Assembly: GCA_002709915.1 (NCBI GenBank)
Contig: PARF01000051.1
Span: forward strand, 1-33,463
From: Roseibacillus sp.
Lineage (GTDB): Bacteria; Verrucomicrobiota; Verrucomicrobiia; Verrucomicrobiales; Akkermansiaceae
Length of the DNA stretch: 33,463 nt
Direction: 5' to 3'
The notes below the pieces were generated by a model, which worked only from the letters and a program-made list of their open reading frames with translations, made no database searches and was not told the origin of the DNA. The position numbers were made by a program, and so were the translations under genes. Each line of letters opens with the position of its first letter. Within the stretch, counting starts at the first letter, position 1. Shown here piece after piece: positions 32,047 through 33,463 of the stretch.

Positions 32047-33459
32047 CTATTTCCGGTGAGAAAGCAATGCCTCGAGCTCCTCCTTGACCTCGCGGACGGC
32101 ATAAAAACGTTTCTGGGCCTTGCCGATTATCAGAGCACTCTCTGAGATTCTGCGGGCATCGGGAATCCATCCTTCTTTCAGGGAATCCTTCAGTTGTTGC
32201 GCGAGAAGGGCATAACTGCGTTCAAATCCGACCATTAGCTGCTCAGATTCCCTGCTCCAGATCTCTGCGTTATAGTGTGCGGAGGAGAGGCGAGCCTCGT
32301 CTCCAAACTGTTTAGCCTTCGACAGTTGTGCTCGATAGTTGGAGTCCAGCTGGGTGATGGATTTTTGCACGAGATCGAGCTCATTGAGGAGAAGTTCGAT
32401 TTTTTCCATGATAGAGAAAACCTGAGGGTTGGGGACAAGGTGCTCGTCATTTACCGTGGCCAAGGCACGGCAGGCTTGAGCGAACGGTTCATCATATTTC
32501 TGGTTCCATGTTGCCACGGATACAGCGCCCTCTCCCCATATCATCTCTAGCTTCTTGTTAAAACTTTCGCGCGCTTTGGGAGCGAGATAGTAAAAGTGGC
32601 TATTGTTGTGTGTGATCATATCACTGGTGAGGACCTTTCCGTCAGGGACACCGAAAATATTGCGCTGGCGGTCTGAGGGCAGTTCGTCCTCTGTTAGGAG
32701 GGAGCGCTTTCCGCTGTAGTGATCCCAGAAATATTGTGAGTAGGCGATCAGGGCGATAAGTGTGGTCTGCGCCTGCCGTTGCTTGTCTCCCGGATTGGCA
32801 ACAATCCGGAATCCCCGCTCAACCGCCGACCTTATAGCGGGAAGCTTCAGTGCGACGAAAAATTCAGAGTCGGAAGTATCTCCTGAATTGGGATCCACAG
32901 AATTCAGCAGAAGCTCGGTCGCTTGTGCTTCGACGTTCAGACTACGAAGCGTTTCCTGGGCGTCCTTGAGATGTTGCTCGTGCTCTCGCTCAAGATTTCC
33001 AACAAATTTCCCCCGGGTGGAGAGGACTTCATTCCATGCAGCCTTTCCTCTTTCGGCGAGGCCCTCAAGGTCGGCGTATGCTGCCTTGAGGCTAGATATG
33101 GTTACCGCGGGATCGTGGGTAAGTTGCCGAAGTTCTCGTTGGGCTACCTGAATTCTTCCGGCTTTCGATCGGTGTTGCTTGTAGCGGGCTTTTTCCTTGA
33201 TAAGGCTTTTCCGGATTTCGGGGCGCTCCTCCGGATTGAGTTCCGGGTCCTCAAGGAATTCTTCATACCCTGCGATGAGAAGTTGAGCTTCTTCTGCTTC
33301 GGAAAGGGCCTGAGTCTTCTTTTGATTGAGAGCCTCGAGGAGTTGCTTCTCATTCACCTTTGGAGTGTCTGCTGCCAATCCACTTGTGGGAATAATTTGC
33401 AGAAGAGCAGTAACTGCCACGCTGAGGGCGGAGGAGTTAAGAAAAATGCGTGTGATCAT
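32047..33459 (-). CDS. Secreted helical protein, function unknown
   Basis: A 470-residue protein with a signal peptide at about residues 1-30 (ending TSGLAA), then long helical, charged stretches (residues about 35-190, including ELNPEERPEIRKSLIKEKAR) that suggest coiled coils. The middle part (about 200-330) is more globular, with YSQYFWDHYSGKRS and THNNSHFYYLAPKARE. The C-terminal third is again helical. No family is recognised. ATG 33459 starts the signal peptide and lies 4 bases from the window end, so a promoter cannot be seen. A cell-envelope or periplasmic role is inferred only from the signal peptide. Confidence 0.75.
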   Translation of the reverse strand: MITRIFLNSSALSVAVTALLQIIPTSGLAADTPKVNEKQLLEALNQKKTQALSEAEEAQLLIAGYEEFLEDPELNPEERPEIRKSLIKEKARYKQHRSKAGRIQVAQRELRQLTHDPAVTISSLKAAYADLEGLAERGKAAWNEVLSTRGKFVGNLEREHEQHLKDAQETLRSLNVEAQATELLLNSVDPNSGDTSDSEFFVALKLPAIRSAVERGFRIVANPGDKQRQAQTTLIALIAYSQYFWDHYSGKRSLLTEDELPSDRQRNIFGVPDGKVLTSDMITHNNSHFYYLAPKARESFNKKLEMIWGEGAVSVATWNQKYDEPFAQACRALATVNDEHLVPNPQVFSIMEKIELLLNELDLVQKSITQLDSNYRAQLSKAKQFGDEARLSSAHYNAEIWSRESEQLMVGFERSYALLAQQLKDSLKEGWIPDARRISESALIIGKAQKRFYAVREVKEELEALLSHRK

Positions 33460-33463
33460 GATT

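Overview
The window looks like a chromosomal segment of a polysaccharide-degrading bacterium of the PVC group, most likely Verrucomicrobiota. This is inferred from gene content and not from any marker gene. It holds four secreted sulfatases, a Gfo/Idh oxidoreductase, a PIG-L deacetylase, a PQQ-type beta-propeller protein, a squalene-cyclase-repeat protein with a haem c motif, a zinc-ribbon ExbB-like protein, and many starts with weak or absent Shine-Dalgarno sequences. No rRNA, tRNA, transposase, integrase, prophage gene or CRISPR array was found.

Layout. (1) 1-4047, plus strand: the C-terminal end of a rhomboid protease, then a ribose-type ABC sugar importer (lipoprotein, double ATPase, permease). 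The lipoprotein has its two halves in swapped order, which indicates a circular permutation. (2) 4095-6490, minus: an SDR dehydrogenase and a UxaA-type sugar-acid dehydratase, probably an operon for sugar-acid breakdown. (3) 6563-11160, minus: a secreted acidic protein ending in a 9-bp minisatellite (Glu-Glu-His repeats), a Tat-exported sulfatase, a secreted phospholipase D-like protein and a secreted protein with three KGW repeats. (4) 11313-13508, minus: a sulfatase fused to an SGNH esterase, divergent across a 16-bp perfect palindrome from (5) 13714-17362, plus: a haem-motif squalene-cyclase-repeat protein, a TPR-type protein and a complete rhomboid. (6) 17363-18211: mostly non-coding, with one small basic protein gene on the minus strand and a strong plus-strand RNA hairpin candidate.

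(7) 18212-22713, plus: a class II aldolase, an FGGY sugar kinase, a HAD phosphatase and a sulfatase form a compact catabolic operon. A convergent sulfatase follows on the minus strand (22771-24198). (8) 24241-27648, plus: a possible 44-codon leader gene, a zinc-ribbon MotA/TolQ/ExbB channel protein, and two ExbD-like proteins that share a C-terminal domain. One keeps the membrane aspartate; the other has serine there. This is the best candidate for an undescribed machine in the window. (9) 27668-31843, minus: a beta-propeller protein, then a NagB-like isomerase, a PIG-L deacetylase and a Gfo/Idh oxidoreductase, suggesting amino-sugar use. (10) 31873-33459: a possible 51-codon gene and a secreted helical protein of unknown function.

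Taken together, the region suggests desulfation and deacylation of a sulfated polysaccharide outside the cytoplasm, import of released sugars by the ABC system, and breakdown by the kinase/aldolase, dehydratase/SDR and amino-sugar branches. The substrate cannot be read from the sequence.
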